A DNA stretch of 64,000 bases, taken from contig NC_134138.1 of the NCBI RefSeq assembly GCF_033958435.1, positions 268,809,798 to 268,873,797 of the forward strand, read 5' to 3'. Under the pieces are notes generated by a model, which was not told the DNA's origin, did no database searches, and saw only the letters and a program-made list of their open reading frames with translations. Below are positions 21,226-32,062 of this stretch, in pieces. The DNA is from Carettochelys insculpta. Lineage: Eukaryota; Chordata; Testudines; Carettochelyidae. The position numbers were made by a program, and so were the translations under genes. Position 1 is the first letter of the stretch; the number at the start of each line of letters is the position of its first letter.

Positions 21226-22029
21226 AGTGACATATATAAGTTTTAGTATACTTATGATGGCTCTGGTATATTTTAACCGCATTGTGGAGCATTTAGCATG
21301 TGCAAAGTATTGGATAAACTACTGGTTTATTGGGACAGGATCAACAGTGAACTGTGTTGATCTTCATTGTTTATCATGTGCATTTTGTACCAAGAACATA
21401 TCTTGGAAAAGACTATCCAAGCTACAAATGATATAAGCGTTTGATACGTGTGCCATATGTACATTGTTTAGAGGGGACTTCAGGCACTACAATTCTTCTA
21501 CTTGGCCCTCTGTAGTGGAAGGGTAATGGGGAGCAGGGGTCACTGATTCCAAAGTCTCCTGCCAGCTGAGAGGTGCAACCGCGTCAAAAGCACTGAGCGG
21601 GGAACTATGAGCAAACACACATCAATCCTGTAGCTATGTTGGGGGGGAGGAATCAATGAGATCATCATAAAAGTCTGTGCTTATGCTTTAGCCAGCCTTT
21701 CATGCCTCCGCCCTCCACTCTAAGTGACATCCTCCTAACTCCATAATCAGTGAGTTGCACCACTGGTTTAGTTAGCCCCTACATGTTTTCAACCTCTCCA
21801 CCCTTAAAACCCACACAAGCAGCTTCCCCCAGTGCTTGGCGATGCTCTTAACCCAGCCAGAGAGATTGCAAGAGCAAGGCAAGGCCGCTCCCATCTCTCC
21901 AAACATGCTGTCTCTGCATGTGCAAACCCTAGAGTCATTAAGCCACCAAATGCTTCTTTTCTTTATGGAGTTTTGCTCAAGGTTGGGATTACTGAGTGAA
22001 AAACTGGTTGTTCTGTACAGTTAGTTCAG

Positions 22030-22320
22030 TTCATGTTGGGTCAAACAAAATATTTTTTGTTCAACTCCACACTAAATGCTTTGTTTAGTTTTTTTTCAAC
22101 CTGTAAAATTAAAATGAAATAAAATTCAAATTAAAAATTTGAATAGAAAAATCAAGCCAGTTTCATTTTAAAAAGCTGAATGGCAATATTTCAATTTTTT
22201 AAAACAAAACAATTTGGTAAATTTGACACAAATCTGTGAAAAGTTTTGGCCAGTCTGAATCTGCATGTTTTTGCGGGTGAAAAGAGTTTCATCTGAAAAA
22301 TTTTACCCACCTCTATTCCT
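22030..22320. repeat. AT-rich dispersed repeat
   Basis: The A/T-rich stretch with 'GTTTAGTTTTTTTTCAACC', 'AATTTGACACAAATCTGTGA' and 'AAGTTTTGGCCAGTCTG', closed by 'CTGAAAAATTTTACCCACCTC', resembles a low-complexity dispersed repeat common in amniotes, but I cannot name it. In 21226-22029 I see nothing recognisable. Confidence 0.35.
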
Positions 22321-22394
22321 AGTTTAAAATGGTGGGTGTGTGGTGTATATATCCAGAGTTCATAATATAAGTAGCTGAAATAGTAATTTCTAGT

Positions 22395-22968
22395 ACCCCA
22401 GTCACCCTCCTTTATGGCAGTGAGACTTGGACCCTGTATGCCCGCCAGGAAAAGAGGCTGAACATCTTCCACTTGCGCTGCCTCAGGCGCATCCTTGGAA
22501 TATCATGGAAGGACAGAGTGACCAACACTGCCGTCCTCGAGCAAGCTGGAATCCCAACCATGCACACCCTCCTCAGGCAGCGTCGACTCCGCTGGCTTGG
22601 CCACGTCCACAGGATGAACGATGGAAGGATTCCAAAAGACATCCTGTATGATGAGCTAGCCTCTGGCAAAAGACCTCCCAGACACCCCCAGTTGCGTTAC
22701 AAAGATGTCTGCAAGAGAGACCTCAGAGAGGTAGACATCGAGCTGGACAACTGGGAAGATCTAGCAGACGACCGCAGCAGATGGAGGCAGGGGTTACACA
22801 AGGGCCTTCAGAAGGGTGAGCTGACGATCAGACAGCTAGCAGAGGAGAAGCGAGCGCACAGAAAGCACAATAAGGACTTGCCAGACACCCACTACATCTG
22901 CAAGAGATGCAGCAAGGACTGTCACTCTCGTGTGGGTCTTTATAGTCACAATAGACGCTGTAAATGAA
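22395..22968 (+). mobile_element. Non-LTR retrotransposon ORF2 C-terminus with terminal zinc knuckle
   Basis: A coding run of about 185 codons begins near 22413 ('LYGSETWTLYARQEKR', in the frame of the open stretch 22473-22967) and ends at a natural stop. Motifs in order are 'LRCLRRILGISWKDRVTN', 'RQRRLRWLGHVHRMNDGRIP', 'DKRPP/RHPQLRYKDVCKRDL' and a C-terminal Cys/His cluster 'CKRCSKDCHSRVGLYSHNRR' ending C-K. This arrangement (ISWKD.VTN, then LRWLGH..R, then GRP.LR.KDV.KRDL, then C-x2-C...H-x4-C) is typical of the C-terminal part of an endonuclease-type LINE ORF2. The clade (RTE, Jockey/I or another) cannot be fixed from this fragment. RT and endonuclease are missing, so this is a 5'-truncated dead copy. 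The reading frame is intact over its whole length, which makes it relatively young compared with the other LINE pieces here. Confidence 0.85.
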
Positions 22969-23419
22969 GTCCTCAATTGAAACTTTAAAGGGCGCGATCC
23001 ATAGTCTATGCAGGCTGAAGGATGCCTACTAGTCACCAAGACTTACTCAAGTTAGTTTGGGGCTTCAAAAATATAAATTCCCATGTGATCTGAAGACAGA
23101 CTACATATCAATAACATATGATTAAAAGACCTGATAAGAACTATGAAAACAGTCACAAACAAATAAATATTTACGAGCAGGTGTTAAAAGTATAATTGAC
23201 AAGAAACACAAATATTTCAAAGCAGCGATATTCATAGTTTAAAATATCAAAGAATTTTTGTCTGCCTCCCCAAGAGCTGCCTGTCTCCTGTCCTAGGCTA
23301 GGCAGTATTGCCTAGTAGCCAGAATACTGAATGTACACTCAGGAGACTGGTTTCTACTTTCTGTGGAACAGGCAGACAATGTTTGACAAGTCAGTTCACC
23401 TCGTTTGTGCCTTAGGTGC

Positions 23420-23930
23420 GATCTAGTGTACTGATTTATATTGGTATAACTACATCACTCGGGTGTGAAAAATCCACACCCTCCCCCAGCAATCAAGTTA
23501 TGCTGCTTAAACCACCAGTGTCGACAGCGCTTTTTTGGTGAGAGACCTTCTGCCAAAATAGCTACTGCCTTTTGAGAGAGGTAAATTAACTAAACCAATG
23601 AGGGAGCTCTGTGCTGATGCAACATTTTAACATCAGGTCTCTATTATGGGGTAAATTCGACCTGTTACACAATTCCAGATACATAAATAACATAAGTAGG
23701 GTCCACGCAGATTAGATCAACTTGTTGCAGTGTCTGCACTGCACTGCATCAAGGGGACAAACTCTTACACTTCTCGTTTTAGTCAAATACCAGAGTTGAC
23801 AAGACGGCAATCTGTGTTTGATTTAGCAGGTCTTCACTAGAACCACTAAATCAACCCCCAGGCGACTGATTGCTGCAGCATCAATCTCCAGTTAGTGGAG
23901 ACAAGTCCTTAAGTGTAGATTTGCCCTTAG
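23420..23930. repeat. Probable MITE-like sequence, limits uncertain
   Basis: 'TTTATATTGGTATAACTACA' with 'GGGTGTGAAAAATCCACACC' (a local hairpin) and 'GACAGCGCTTTTTTGGTGAG', followed by 'GGTCCACGCAGATTAGATCA' and 'TCTTCACTAGAACCACTAAA', resembles old inverted-repeat elements. The right side 'TTAAGTGTAGATTTGCCCTTA' looks like a decayed terminal repeat. In 22969-23419 and 23931-25403 I see nothing but a poly-A run at 24522-24534. Confidence 0.35.
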
Positions 23931-25403
23931 TCTTGCTATCTCTAAAAAAAGTAACAATAAAGCACACTGTAAAGATGAGGTGTTGTCATTATTCCTTCTT
24001 TATGGGTGAGGTTTTGAAAATGGGTGCAGTACTGAAAGGTGTGTCCCACAGCCCTCTGGACTTTAGTTTTTCAAATATAGTGTCTGATACTAAAGCCTGT
24101 ACTTATGTACACTTATGTAACCAAAGGTGTGATTTAACATTTTTAGTTGTACTCATACACTTTATGCGTGAAACCTTAAAATGGCACAAATCTGACTTGT
24201 ATGCCTGTTGAAGGCATTTGCACATGTTTAAACTGAGTTGCAAGATGATTTGAAGTAAAATAATGTGACTTTTGTGCAGATAAGCCCTGGGTGTGATGAT
24301 GCTTCGTCATCACAATAATCTTTGCATTTTCACATAAGTATGGTAATTTCTAATAGGTTTGCCTATAGAGATGCATTAGCTTTGGGGCAACAATGGGGTC
24401 ATAATGGAAACAACGGCAACTCTACAGAAGGAGTGACTATCACCATTCCTTAATTAGGGATTACCAATGATTAACCGCATCATATGAAATAGCTAAGTAA
24501 AGTCAAGTCTCCTGAGCATTAAAAAAAAAAAAACACTAGAAAGAATCATCTGTGAGTCTTGGTTACAATTAAAATGATTTAATCATATTTTCCATTTAAT
24601 CACAAAAAACAAAGAAGGCTCCATTTAAGATTCAGATATTTTATATTTCCAACCTGGTCACTCCTGTGTGTTCCTTGATAGCTGTGTGAAATAAACAGCT
24701 TTTCGTTACAACCCTACTAGTCCTCTTCATCTTTATAGATTAATAGGTCGTAATCCTCTTGTAGTGAAATCATAAGCATTCCCGCAGCTAACAGATTCAG
24801 ATATCACAAGCAGGAGGATTATGACTTTGTACTCTGAGCAAGCAAAAGGAGATGGGCTGTCAGGACAAGAGCTCTGTTAAGAGAAAAATCATTATGAAGC
24901 GTTTAGGAGGAAAAAAGCACCACAGACATATTAAAATGGACTTTCAGGATCCAACTTTACACAAGCCTCAAATGAAATGTTATCATAATCGACTGTTTAG
25001 GTTTTGGCTTTAACCCGCAGAAAATATAGCCCAGGTGGCTGCCTTTGCTATAATAAAAGTAATACAAGTAATGTATTTACATTGTAAATAATATGTGGTC
25101 AGTATTAAAGGTTGTGCTAATGGTTACCCCAGTTTTCTGCTATACTTAGGATAGAGTAAATAACATAACTGCAGGCTAATCTGGAGATTTTAATGGCAAC
25201 TGTTGCATATCCTAACTCCACCATGAAACCTTTAGGGGTTCCATGCCAGTCCCAACTCTGGATGAAGGAGAAGGGTTGGTCAGATGAGTGATGATAAGTT
25301 GACTGTGAAACAACAATATGAATTAAATCTGATGCCAGTACAACTAACTGATAAAATATGCCAGCTCAGACATTGACTGGATAAACAAGGTCCATGATGC
25401 CAA

Positions 25404-25745
25404 TTGAGTGATTGGGGTTGGGTCAATAAGTTGGCTACAGAAGGAAAATCTACAACTAATACATATACTATCGATTGGAATGCGGAATGTCCAAACGCTG
25501 TGGGTGACTGGAAAGTTAGAGCTGCTTCAAAAGGAGATGGAGAGTTACCGATGGAATATACTTGGACTGGTGGAGATGCGTTGGATGGCATCGGGAGAGA
25601 TGTATAGTTGCAAAGTCATTTAATCAGGGAACGAAATGCTATAATGAATTGGTGCGGAGCTAGCCTTCAGGGGAAGATGGAAGGATATAGTGAGAGAGCC
25701 ATCGGACACCAACGGGTGCATGGTTGTTGTTGATGATGATGACTG
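25404..25745 (+). mobile_element. Internally deleted endonuclease-type LINE with GAT tail
   Basis: The segment at 25468-25610 encodes 'IGMRNVQTLWVTGKLELLQ' and 'EMESYRWNILGLVEMRW', the start of an apurinic-type endonuclease domain (family pattern 'WNVRTM...GKLE.L..E......ILG..E.RW'). Without any RT it passes directly to a LINE-like 3' end 'GGCGGAGCTAGCCTTCAGGG'-type sequence (GGTGCGGAGC, GAAGATGGAAGGATATAG, GAGAGAGCCATCGG) and a simple tail GTTGTTGTTGATGATGATGA at 25722-25741. 5' and 3' ends joined with a large internal deletion, plus a trinucleotide tail, fit an RTE-like LINE moved as a short derivative. Confidence 0.6.
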
Positions 25746-25804
25746 CATATCCTGTCTATAAGCCTACAATTTCATCAGGGCATTTTTAGTAAAAGTCACT
25801 GTCA

Positions 25805-25905
25805 GTGTTCACTTTAATTTTTTCCACCCATAGGCAAAATAAATTTTGTAATGGGTGCCAAGGCACACGCAGGGAATACTGGTCATGGCCAAGTCATGGT
25901 CAATA
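25805..25905. repeat. Partial copy of the GTTCCCTCTAATTTTTTCC-end repeat
   Basis: 'TCACTTTAATTTTTTCCACC', 'GGCAAAATAAATTTTGTAAT' and 'GGTGCCAAGGCACACGCAGG' match the left part of the repeat at 26862-27058 ('TCCCTCTAATTTTTTCTGAT', 'GCAGAATAAATTTTAAGTGC'). Confidence 0.45.
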
Positions 25906-25959
25906 AACAAAAACTCACGACTGTGACCTGTCCAAGACTTACACCATAAATACCACTGA

Positions 25960-26350
25960 CTAAATCTTAGTGGGGGTGGGGGATGTATTGCTGGGGGAAG
26001 CCCTGGGGTGGGGGTTGGGGGCTGCTGCTGGGGGGAGCCCCAAGGGACAGCAGCAGGAGCTGCTGGGAGACACTGAGCAGCAGATGTTCTGGCCACCCCT
26101 AAGGCTGACCCTCACTGCTACTCCAGCTGCCCCAGGACTTCTGCCAGGGGCTACCTCCTCACCTCTATCCCAGCCACCCCAGGACCACTGCCAATGAGCA
26201 GTTGAGCAGTAGCTAGCTGCAGAGACCCACCAGGAGCAGACAGTGTGGTTTTTCCTGGGGTCACATGAATAGCTGGGTCTGGGACAAACTGCTTGGGTGG
26301 CCCTAGGGTCAGTCACACTGGCTACTGCAGGAATCACTGAGGTCACAGCA
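25960..26350. other. GC-rich segment with incidental open frames
   Basis: Rich in CTGCTGG/CCAGCAG runs and G-tracts. The frames of up to 128 codons on both strands are low-complexity Pro/Ser/Gly. It may be the interior of the repeat that starts at 25805. No gene is supported. Confidence 0.4.
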
Positions 26351-26482
26351 GTCTTGACCTTAGCTATCTAGGATCAAGTTTGATGGGCTTATCATGCTGC
26401 CTGCCCTGCCTGGAGAGCATGAATACCAATCTCAGGGCAGAGGGTTGGGAAACAGGGCATGAACCCCCTGATGGGTTGTCAA

Positions 26483-27720
26483 TCACATTTCTCTGTTCTC
26501 ATGCTCTGCTCTGCTTGGGGCAGGCTGTGACCCTGGATCACCAATGGGATACACTCTTTTGTAAGTTAAACCTGTCAGGGTGGAAAATACTTGCCTGTGG
26601 TATTTCAAGAGAGCCAACATCTCCTGCTTCTGGGGTGGGAGCAAACCCTCCCAAAGCCTAGAGCTCTCTGGAAGAGTCTGTTCCTTATTCTCTCTGATCA
26701 AAGCAACTAAACGGGCAGTAACTACTCCCTCATCAGCACAACCCAATTCACCATCAGCTCTCTTTCATGGCAATGTTTCACTCCATTGCCGGGTAGTGTT
26801 TGCACAGCTTCCCTATCATGGGGGTTCATTCATAAATGGTCTAATCCATTCTCTTGATCACCAATATTCCCTCTAATTTTTTCTGATCCATGTGCAGAAT
26901 AAATTTTAAGTGCCCCAACGCACAGGCGGATGTGCACCACCCGTAGAAACACATGCTGCTGGCTGCAGGCGGTGGTGGTTGACTCTGCTAAACACCTGGG
27001 CAGCACCTGAATCTCTGCTGGGTTGCTGCCCAAGCACTCATCTTACAGGCAACACTGTTGATTATTTTCAAAGGCCCCTCCTAACAAGCTTCCACCTTGT
27101 TCTTCCTCACTAGAATCAATGCTAACCCTGCATCACCACTGTCAAGAGCCCTTCCTCCAGCATGCCTGTCATACATCAGGCTTTCTGAGACACCTGACTC
27201 ATGCAACAGTTCTGAAACAGCCCACCACAGCCTGCACTTAAATCTAGGAGTTCAGCTCACATCTCAGCCCCTAGATTAAGGGGGTGAACTCCCCAGGCTC
27301 TTGGGGCACACTCTTGTAAGCAATTAACAAACAAGGGAGTAATGTATCCCAGTCATTCTCTTGCCTGGTAACATATTTCCTCAGCTTGTACCTCAATGTC
27401 CCACAGAATCTCTCTCCCAGGCCACTAGTTTTTGGAGGATTGGGTTGGCCCTGCTAGTCCTCACTCCACACAACTCCCATCATTTTTTGAAAACTACGGA
27501 CATGAAATTTGCCCTGACAAGATTTCCCTGGGAAAACCTATTCTGCTAAGAAATGGTAATTTGGGCTGCAGCCAAAGTTTCAGCTTCTAGATTAGAGAGA
27601 ATGGTGACTTCAGGATACCTGGTGGCAGAATCCACCATAACCAGCAGATATTTCTTTCCGTTTCTGAAAGGTCTGAGTAGGGTCCCACTATGTCTCTAGA
27701 CTGTGTCACACCTCCTTAAT
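26483..27720 (-). mobile_element. Ty3/gypsy fragment with integrase upstream of RT (Gmr1-like order)
   Basis: Read on the minus strand, integrase sequence comes first. At 27604-27660 it encodes 'KKYLLVMVDSATRYPE', the catalytic-core strand with the second metal-binding aspartate of gypsy integrases. At about 27350-27490 it has 'ERFCGTLRYKLRKYVTRQEN' followed by 'DWDTLLPCL', the 'VERFNGTLK..LR.....DWD..LP.LLFA' segment. After a gap holding another repeat (26862-27058), an 87-codon frame at 26483-26746 gives 'GLLPPQKQEMLALLKYHRQV' then 'FSTLTG', the linker and N-terminal start of gypsy RT ('L...Q...L..LL..Y.DVFS..PG'). RT proper, RNase H, gag and LTRs are not visible. Integrase before RT is unusual for Ty3/gypsy and matches the Gmr1-like group reported from deuterostomes. 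Several stops and frame changes show it is dead. Confidence 0.65.
26862..27058. mobile_element. Short inverted-end element inside the gypsy fragment
   Basis: The left end 'TATTCCCTCTAATTTTTTC' pairs with the reverse complement of the right end 'TGTTGCCTGTAAGATGAGTG'. Internal 'TGTGCACCACCCGTAGAAAC' and 'GGGCAGCACCTGAATCTCTG' are shared with 14110-14285. Its removal brings the integrase and RT parts of the gypsy fragment closer together. No coding capacity. Confidence 0.5.
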
Positions 27721-27739
27721 GATAGGCATCAGCTGCAGA

Positions 27740-29103
27740 GCTGCTGGCATGATCCCTTTCTTGTGTCCAGCTGTGGGCATCACAGTTCAGGAAAGATGTG
27801 GACAAATTGGAAAATATCCAGAGAAGAGCAACAAAAATGGTTATAGGTCTGGAAAACATGACCGATGAGGGAAGGTTGACAAAACTGGGAAGACTGAGAG
27901 GAGGCAGGATAACAGTTTTCATGGCCATAAAAAGTTGTTATAAAGAGGGATGAGGAAAATTGTCTCCCTTAACTTCTGATGATAGGACAAGAAACATGGG
28001 TCTTAAATTGCAGCAAGGGAGGTTTAGATTAGATATTAAGAAAAACTTCCTAGCATGGTGGTACAGTACTGGAATAAATTGCATAGGGAGGTTGTGGATT
28101 CTCCATTATTGGAGATTTTTAAGAGTTGGTTAGACAGACCCCCATCAGGGATGCTCTAGATCAGTGGTTCCCAAACTTTTTGGCATCAAGCCCCCCTTTT
28201 GATTTTTGAGTAACCCTCACACCCCCACCTCTTCTTTACCATCTTCCAACCCCCCTTTAACAAAAAAAGCAATTAGTAATTTAAAACAAACACAAAAACT
28301 TGATATAAAAATGTTATTTAAAATTAAAAAGAAGCACACATAGTTTTTCTTGGCCCCTTGCCGGAGCCTGGAGCAGCCCCAGCTGGCCAGCTGCCTGAGT
28401 CCTGTGCCACCCACCACATCTGCCTGTGCCAGCTGCCCACCTGCCTGAGACCTGTACTGCCAGAGCTGCCCATCGGAGCCCTGCGCCACTGGGTCCATCC
28501 ACCTGCCCACCCACTGGCTGCCTGAGCCCTGCACTGCCAGGACCAGCTGCCTGCCCACCAGCCAGCTGCCCAAACCCCATGCTGGTGGGGCCAGCTGCCC
28601 ACTCAAGTTCCGACATGCTGGGGCCAGCCATTGAGCTCCATGAGTCCCTCAAGCCAGGTGCCTGCCCAAGCCCTGCAAGCCAGCCTCTGGAGCCCCTCCC
28701 CTCCCACAAAGCTAGGCATCACCAGCCTCCTCCTCTTACCCACCCCATTCCACTCACCCGAGCCAGGCACCCCCAGCCCCCCATCCAACCCCATCCTCCT
28801 CGTCTTCCTCCTCTCCCAACCCACACTCACTCACCTTTGCAGAAGGCAGCCAGCTCCACATGGGTCTTGTCCAGCTGCCTGCTTTTTATAGCAGCTGCAC
28901 CAGGTCACCCACATAAAATGGCAGGGGCTGAGAGCCGGATGCAAAGGCCAGATCTTTCTTTGGGTGGGTGGGGGGAATGATGAGTGGCTGGGTCACCTCA
29001 CACCTCCTCTGAAATTTCTTACAGCTCCCCAGAGGGGCATGGCTCCATTTGGAGAACCATGGTCTAGATAATATAATCTCCTGCTCTCATGGCAGGACTA
29101 AGG
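27740..29103 (+). mobile_element. CR1 LINE 3' end interrupted by a hAT element
   Basis: CR1 sequence runs 27740-28161 ('GTGGACAAATTGGAAAATAT', 'GGAAAACATGACCGATGAGG', 'AATTGCAGCAAGGGAGGTTT', 'AATTGCATAGGGAGGTTGTG') and resumes after 29062 with 'TCTAGATAATATAATCTCCT'. Frames are broken by stops. The interruption at 28162-29061 is flanked by a repeated TCTAGAT. Confidence 0.85.
28162..29061. mobile_element. hAT-type element of about 900 bp within CR1
   Basis: The left end CAGTGGTTCCCAAACTTTTT and the right end (reverse complement) CATGGTTCTCCAAATGGAGC are hAT-type termini. The flanking 8-mers are CTCTAGAT (28154-28161) and GTCTAGAT (29062-29069), 7 of 8 identical. The interior is an AT-rich left part followed by a GC-rich block (28350-28900) built from imperfect 'CTGCCTGAGCCCTGC' repeats. 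The 184-codon plus-strand frame at 28426-28980 is Pro/Ser-rich low complexity and is not called as a gene. Confidence 0.8.
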
Positions 29104-29775
29104 ACTAAATTACCCGGCATTATAGTGGATGTGAAGCTGGACATGAGTCACCAATGTGACCTTGTAGCCAAGAAGGCTAATAGCATATTGGGCTGCATTA
29201 AGAGGAACGCTGCCAGCAGATCCAGGCAAGTGATTATTCCCCTTTCTTGGGCACTAGTGAGGCCACATCTGGAATATTGTGCCCAGTTCCAGACCCCCCC
29301 AATACAACAAGGATGTGGACATATTGGAGAGTGCAGAGGAGGGCAACAAAATGATTAGGGGACTGGAGCAAATGACTTACGAGGAGAGGCTAAGGGATTT
29401 AGTCTTATTTAGTCTAGAGAACAGAAGAGTGAAGGGGGATTTGATGGCAGCCTTCAATTACCTGAAGGGGTGTTACAAAGAGAACTGAGAGAGGCTGTTT
29501 TCGATGGTGACATAGGAGAGAACAAGGAGTCTGAAGTTACAGAAGGAGAGGTGTAGGTTGGACATTAGGAAAAACTACTTCACTAGGCTGGTGGTGAAGC
29601 ACTGGAATGTGTTGCCTAGAGAGGTGGTAGAATCTCCATCCCTAGAGGTTTTTAAGTTCCGCTTGACAAAACCGTGTCTGGGATGGTTTAGCTGGGATTG
29701 TTCCTGCTCTGAGACGGGGTTGGACTTGATGACATCCTGATGTCTCTTCCAACCCTATGATTCTATGACCTCTCA
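29104..29775 (+). mobile_element. Second CR1 LINE fragment, tandem to the first
   Basis: It starts in the RT-distal region ('IIVDVKLDMSHQCDLVAKKA', 'NSILGCIKRNAASRSRQVII', 'WALVRPHLEYC'), shifts frame, and continues through 'MTYEERLRDLVLFSLENRRV', '[20 protein letters not shown]' and 'PSLEVFKFR' to a 3' end with 'GACATCCTGATG...CCAACCCTATGATTCTATG' at 29729-29767. It is 5'-truncated directly against the previous CR1 3' end. Confidence 0.92.
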
Positions 29776-30489
29776 AAGGTCCTTCCACTCCTGTGACTCT
29801 GTGGGTCTATATCCTCTTATACTTCTGACATGACACAACTTGTACAGTAATTTTTAACTTTCTCAAACATGAGGCCAGTAAAGTCCTGTTTGAATCTTTC
29901 ACTCCATTCCTAGATGTCCAGAGAAGGGATGGTCAAGAGCAACCTGCAGCAACTCTAACTTGTGCTCATCAGACATTGCATCTTGGCATTAAGGAGCAAT
30001 CCTTGGCAAAGCAATGGAATCGCCAAACTCTTCCGTGGTTTTCAGGTGCCACAGTCAGGTAATTGCCTCTGCGGGATCTGAAATAAGAGGGTTCTGACCC
30101 TCCAGAGCAGACTCCATCTTATCTTCTTCCCTTTGCACTTGATCAAATTTGTGAATGGAAGTCTCCACTCCTGACCTGGTGTTTGCGTTTTGAAGGATAT
30201 TCCCCACTGAAAACAAATGTTCAAAGGCTGTTTTTCAAGACCATCATGTGGTTGTGGCTTACTCATTATGTCACTGTTTAGCCTCTAAACTCTTAGTCTT
30301 AAGTTTGAATTGGTTTACTTGGCCTACAGCATGCGAATCCTTTCAAAACTCTGCCAGTGTAATGCTGCCTGCAGTGACTCAAGAGCATGAGGATCTCGCC
30401 ATAACTCAGCACATGATCTGCCAGCGTCACAGGGACTATTTTGGTAACTAAGGTCTGAGGCCCCGCTCCTCAAAAGTATTTTAGCACCT

Positions 30490-30760
30490 ACCTCCATGAA
30501 TGTCATCATCTTGTGGTTGGGTCACTGGACTCCACTGAAGGAGGTCTGGGTTCAAGTTTGGCTCACTTCCCAGGCAACTTGGGTGAGCCTGGACAAGCCG
30601 TTTAATCTTAGTTCCTCATGTGTAAGCTGGGAATGGAAATTCTTTATCTTCTCTGTTTTGATTGAAAGATCATCCAAGCTGGGAGCTGTCATTTATTATG
30701 GATCTGTACAGCTCCTAGCACAATGGGACCCTGATCTTGGTGGGGACATATAGGTGCCAT
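30490..30760 (-). repeat. CORE-SINE/MIR-like relic with GTACAGCTCCTAGCACAATG tail
   Basis: 'GTGGTTGGGTCACTGGACTC', 'GGTCTGGGTTCAAGTTTGGC', 'GACAAGCCGTTTAATCTTAG' and 'TTCCTCATGTGTAAGCTGGG' follow the antisense MIR-like pattern, and the tail 'GATCTGTACAGCTCCTAGCA', 'CAATGGGACCCTGATCTTGG' is a conserved end of an amniote SINE family I recognise from reptile and bird genomes. In 29776-30489 and 30761-31198 I recognise nothing. Confidence 0.55.
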
Positions 30761-31201
30761 GGTGACGCTATATTTGGAAGACAACTCATTCTGCACAAGT
30801 TGTTTTGCCCTTCTTATTTTTAACATGATCACACTGATGTCAATTTCAGAGCATGCATTAAGGTATTTCACTACCAGTGACAATGAACATCTTCTACCAG
30901 TTCAGAAATCAGATTTAGCGGACAAGCCACCTCTAACCTCCCTCTACTTAGCCTTCTACTCCTTATTTAAAAAATGTGTATTTCTGGTGTCAAACATCTC
31001 CTTAATGGTAGGAGTAAGGACTGTTATGCAATTCATTAAACCAGGTTTCTTACCTCTGTAAAATTCACAATCTTTTTTCTGGGATTTCTGTCAACAGGAT
31101 GTTATGAACCCCAGCTGTTTAATAGGGATCTGCTCATAGCTAGTAGATTACAATGGCACACTCATTGGCTAAAGTGCATTGAGTTGATGTTGCTCATTTA
31201 A

Positions 31202-32059
31202 GGGCATGTCTATACAGCAAGGTTATTTCAAAATAATGGTGGTTTTTTTGAAATAACTTTGCGAGTGTCTACACAACACAACCACTATTTTGAAATTATT
31301 TCAAAGTAGAGGTCGGCTTATTTTGAAATTGGTAAACCTCATTCCATGAGGAATAGCACCTATTTTGAAATAGGTATTTCAAAATAGGGGTTATGCAGAC
31401 AGAGGCTGCAGCTACACTGCATTCCGCTTTCAGAAGTGGAATGCAAATGAGCGTGATTGAAAATGCAAATAAAGCATGAATTTACTTATCTCGTACCTTA
31501 TTTGCACATTCTCGTGTGACCACGTTTCTGGAAGAGGCTTTTCAAGAAGCAAAAACAGCCATGTAGACAGGGGTTCCTTTTGTTTCAGGAAGAAGGCTTC
31601 TTTTGAAAATGGGGTTTGTTTTGAAGGAACTCCGGCTGCACAGCTGTTTTTGCTTGTGGAAAAGGCTCTTCAAGAAGCACGATCATGCAAGAATATGCAA
31701 ATGAGGCATGAGGTATGTAAATTCATACTTCATTTGCATTTTCAATCTTGCTCATTTTCATTCGACTTCTGAAACAGAAAGCAGTGTAGACAGGGCCAGG
31801 GAGTAAGGGCTATTTTGAAGTATGCTATTCTGGAATAGTTTATTTGCAAATAAAGCTGCAGTGTAGACATAGTATTTTGGATTAGAGCCCCTGGAAGTGC
31901 TAATCCAATATAGGTTTTATTGTCTGTGGACACACTATCTCAGAGTAAATTTTGCTTATTTTGGGGCTTTCCTGTAGAGTAGATGTGTTATTGTGAAATA
32001 ACTTATTTAGAAAAACAACTATGGAATAATTACTCTAGAATAACTCTGTAGACATACCC
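31202..32059. mobile_element. MITE with GGGCATGTCTATACAG end and TAA target site, hosting another MITE
   Basis: The left end GGGCATGTCTATACAGCAAG and the right end (reverse complement) GGGTATGTCTACAGAGTTAT are flanked by TAA at 31199-31201 and 32060-32062. A 3-bp TAA duplication is the classic PIF/Harbinger target. The interior is 'TTATTTCAAAATAATGG', 'TTTGAAATAACTTTGCG' and similar. It is interrupted by a second element at 31404-31797. Confidence 0.8.
31404..31797. mobile_element. Inner MITE with long inverted arms
   Basis: The left arm begins 'GGCTGCAGCTACACTGCATT' then 'CCGCTTTCAGAAGTGGAATG'. The right arm, reverse-complemented, begins 'GGCCCTGTCTACACTGCTTT' then 'CTGTTTCAGAAGTCGAATG'. 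Flanking trinucleotides are AGA (31401-31403) and AGG (31798-31800), possibly a mutated target duplication. 'AAATGCAAATAAAGCATGAA' and 'CAAATGAGGCATGAGG' are the inner arm sequence. Confidence 0.65.
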
Positions 32060-32062
32060 TAA

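Noticed and set aside
26483..27720. Endogenous retrovirus
   Set aside because: The integrase and RT-start motifs are of Ty3/gypsy type, and no LTR, gag or envelope sequence was seen.
28426..28980. 184-codon Pro/Ser-rich frame
   Set aside because: Low-complexity translation of the GC-rich interior of a hAT element.
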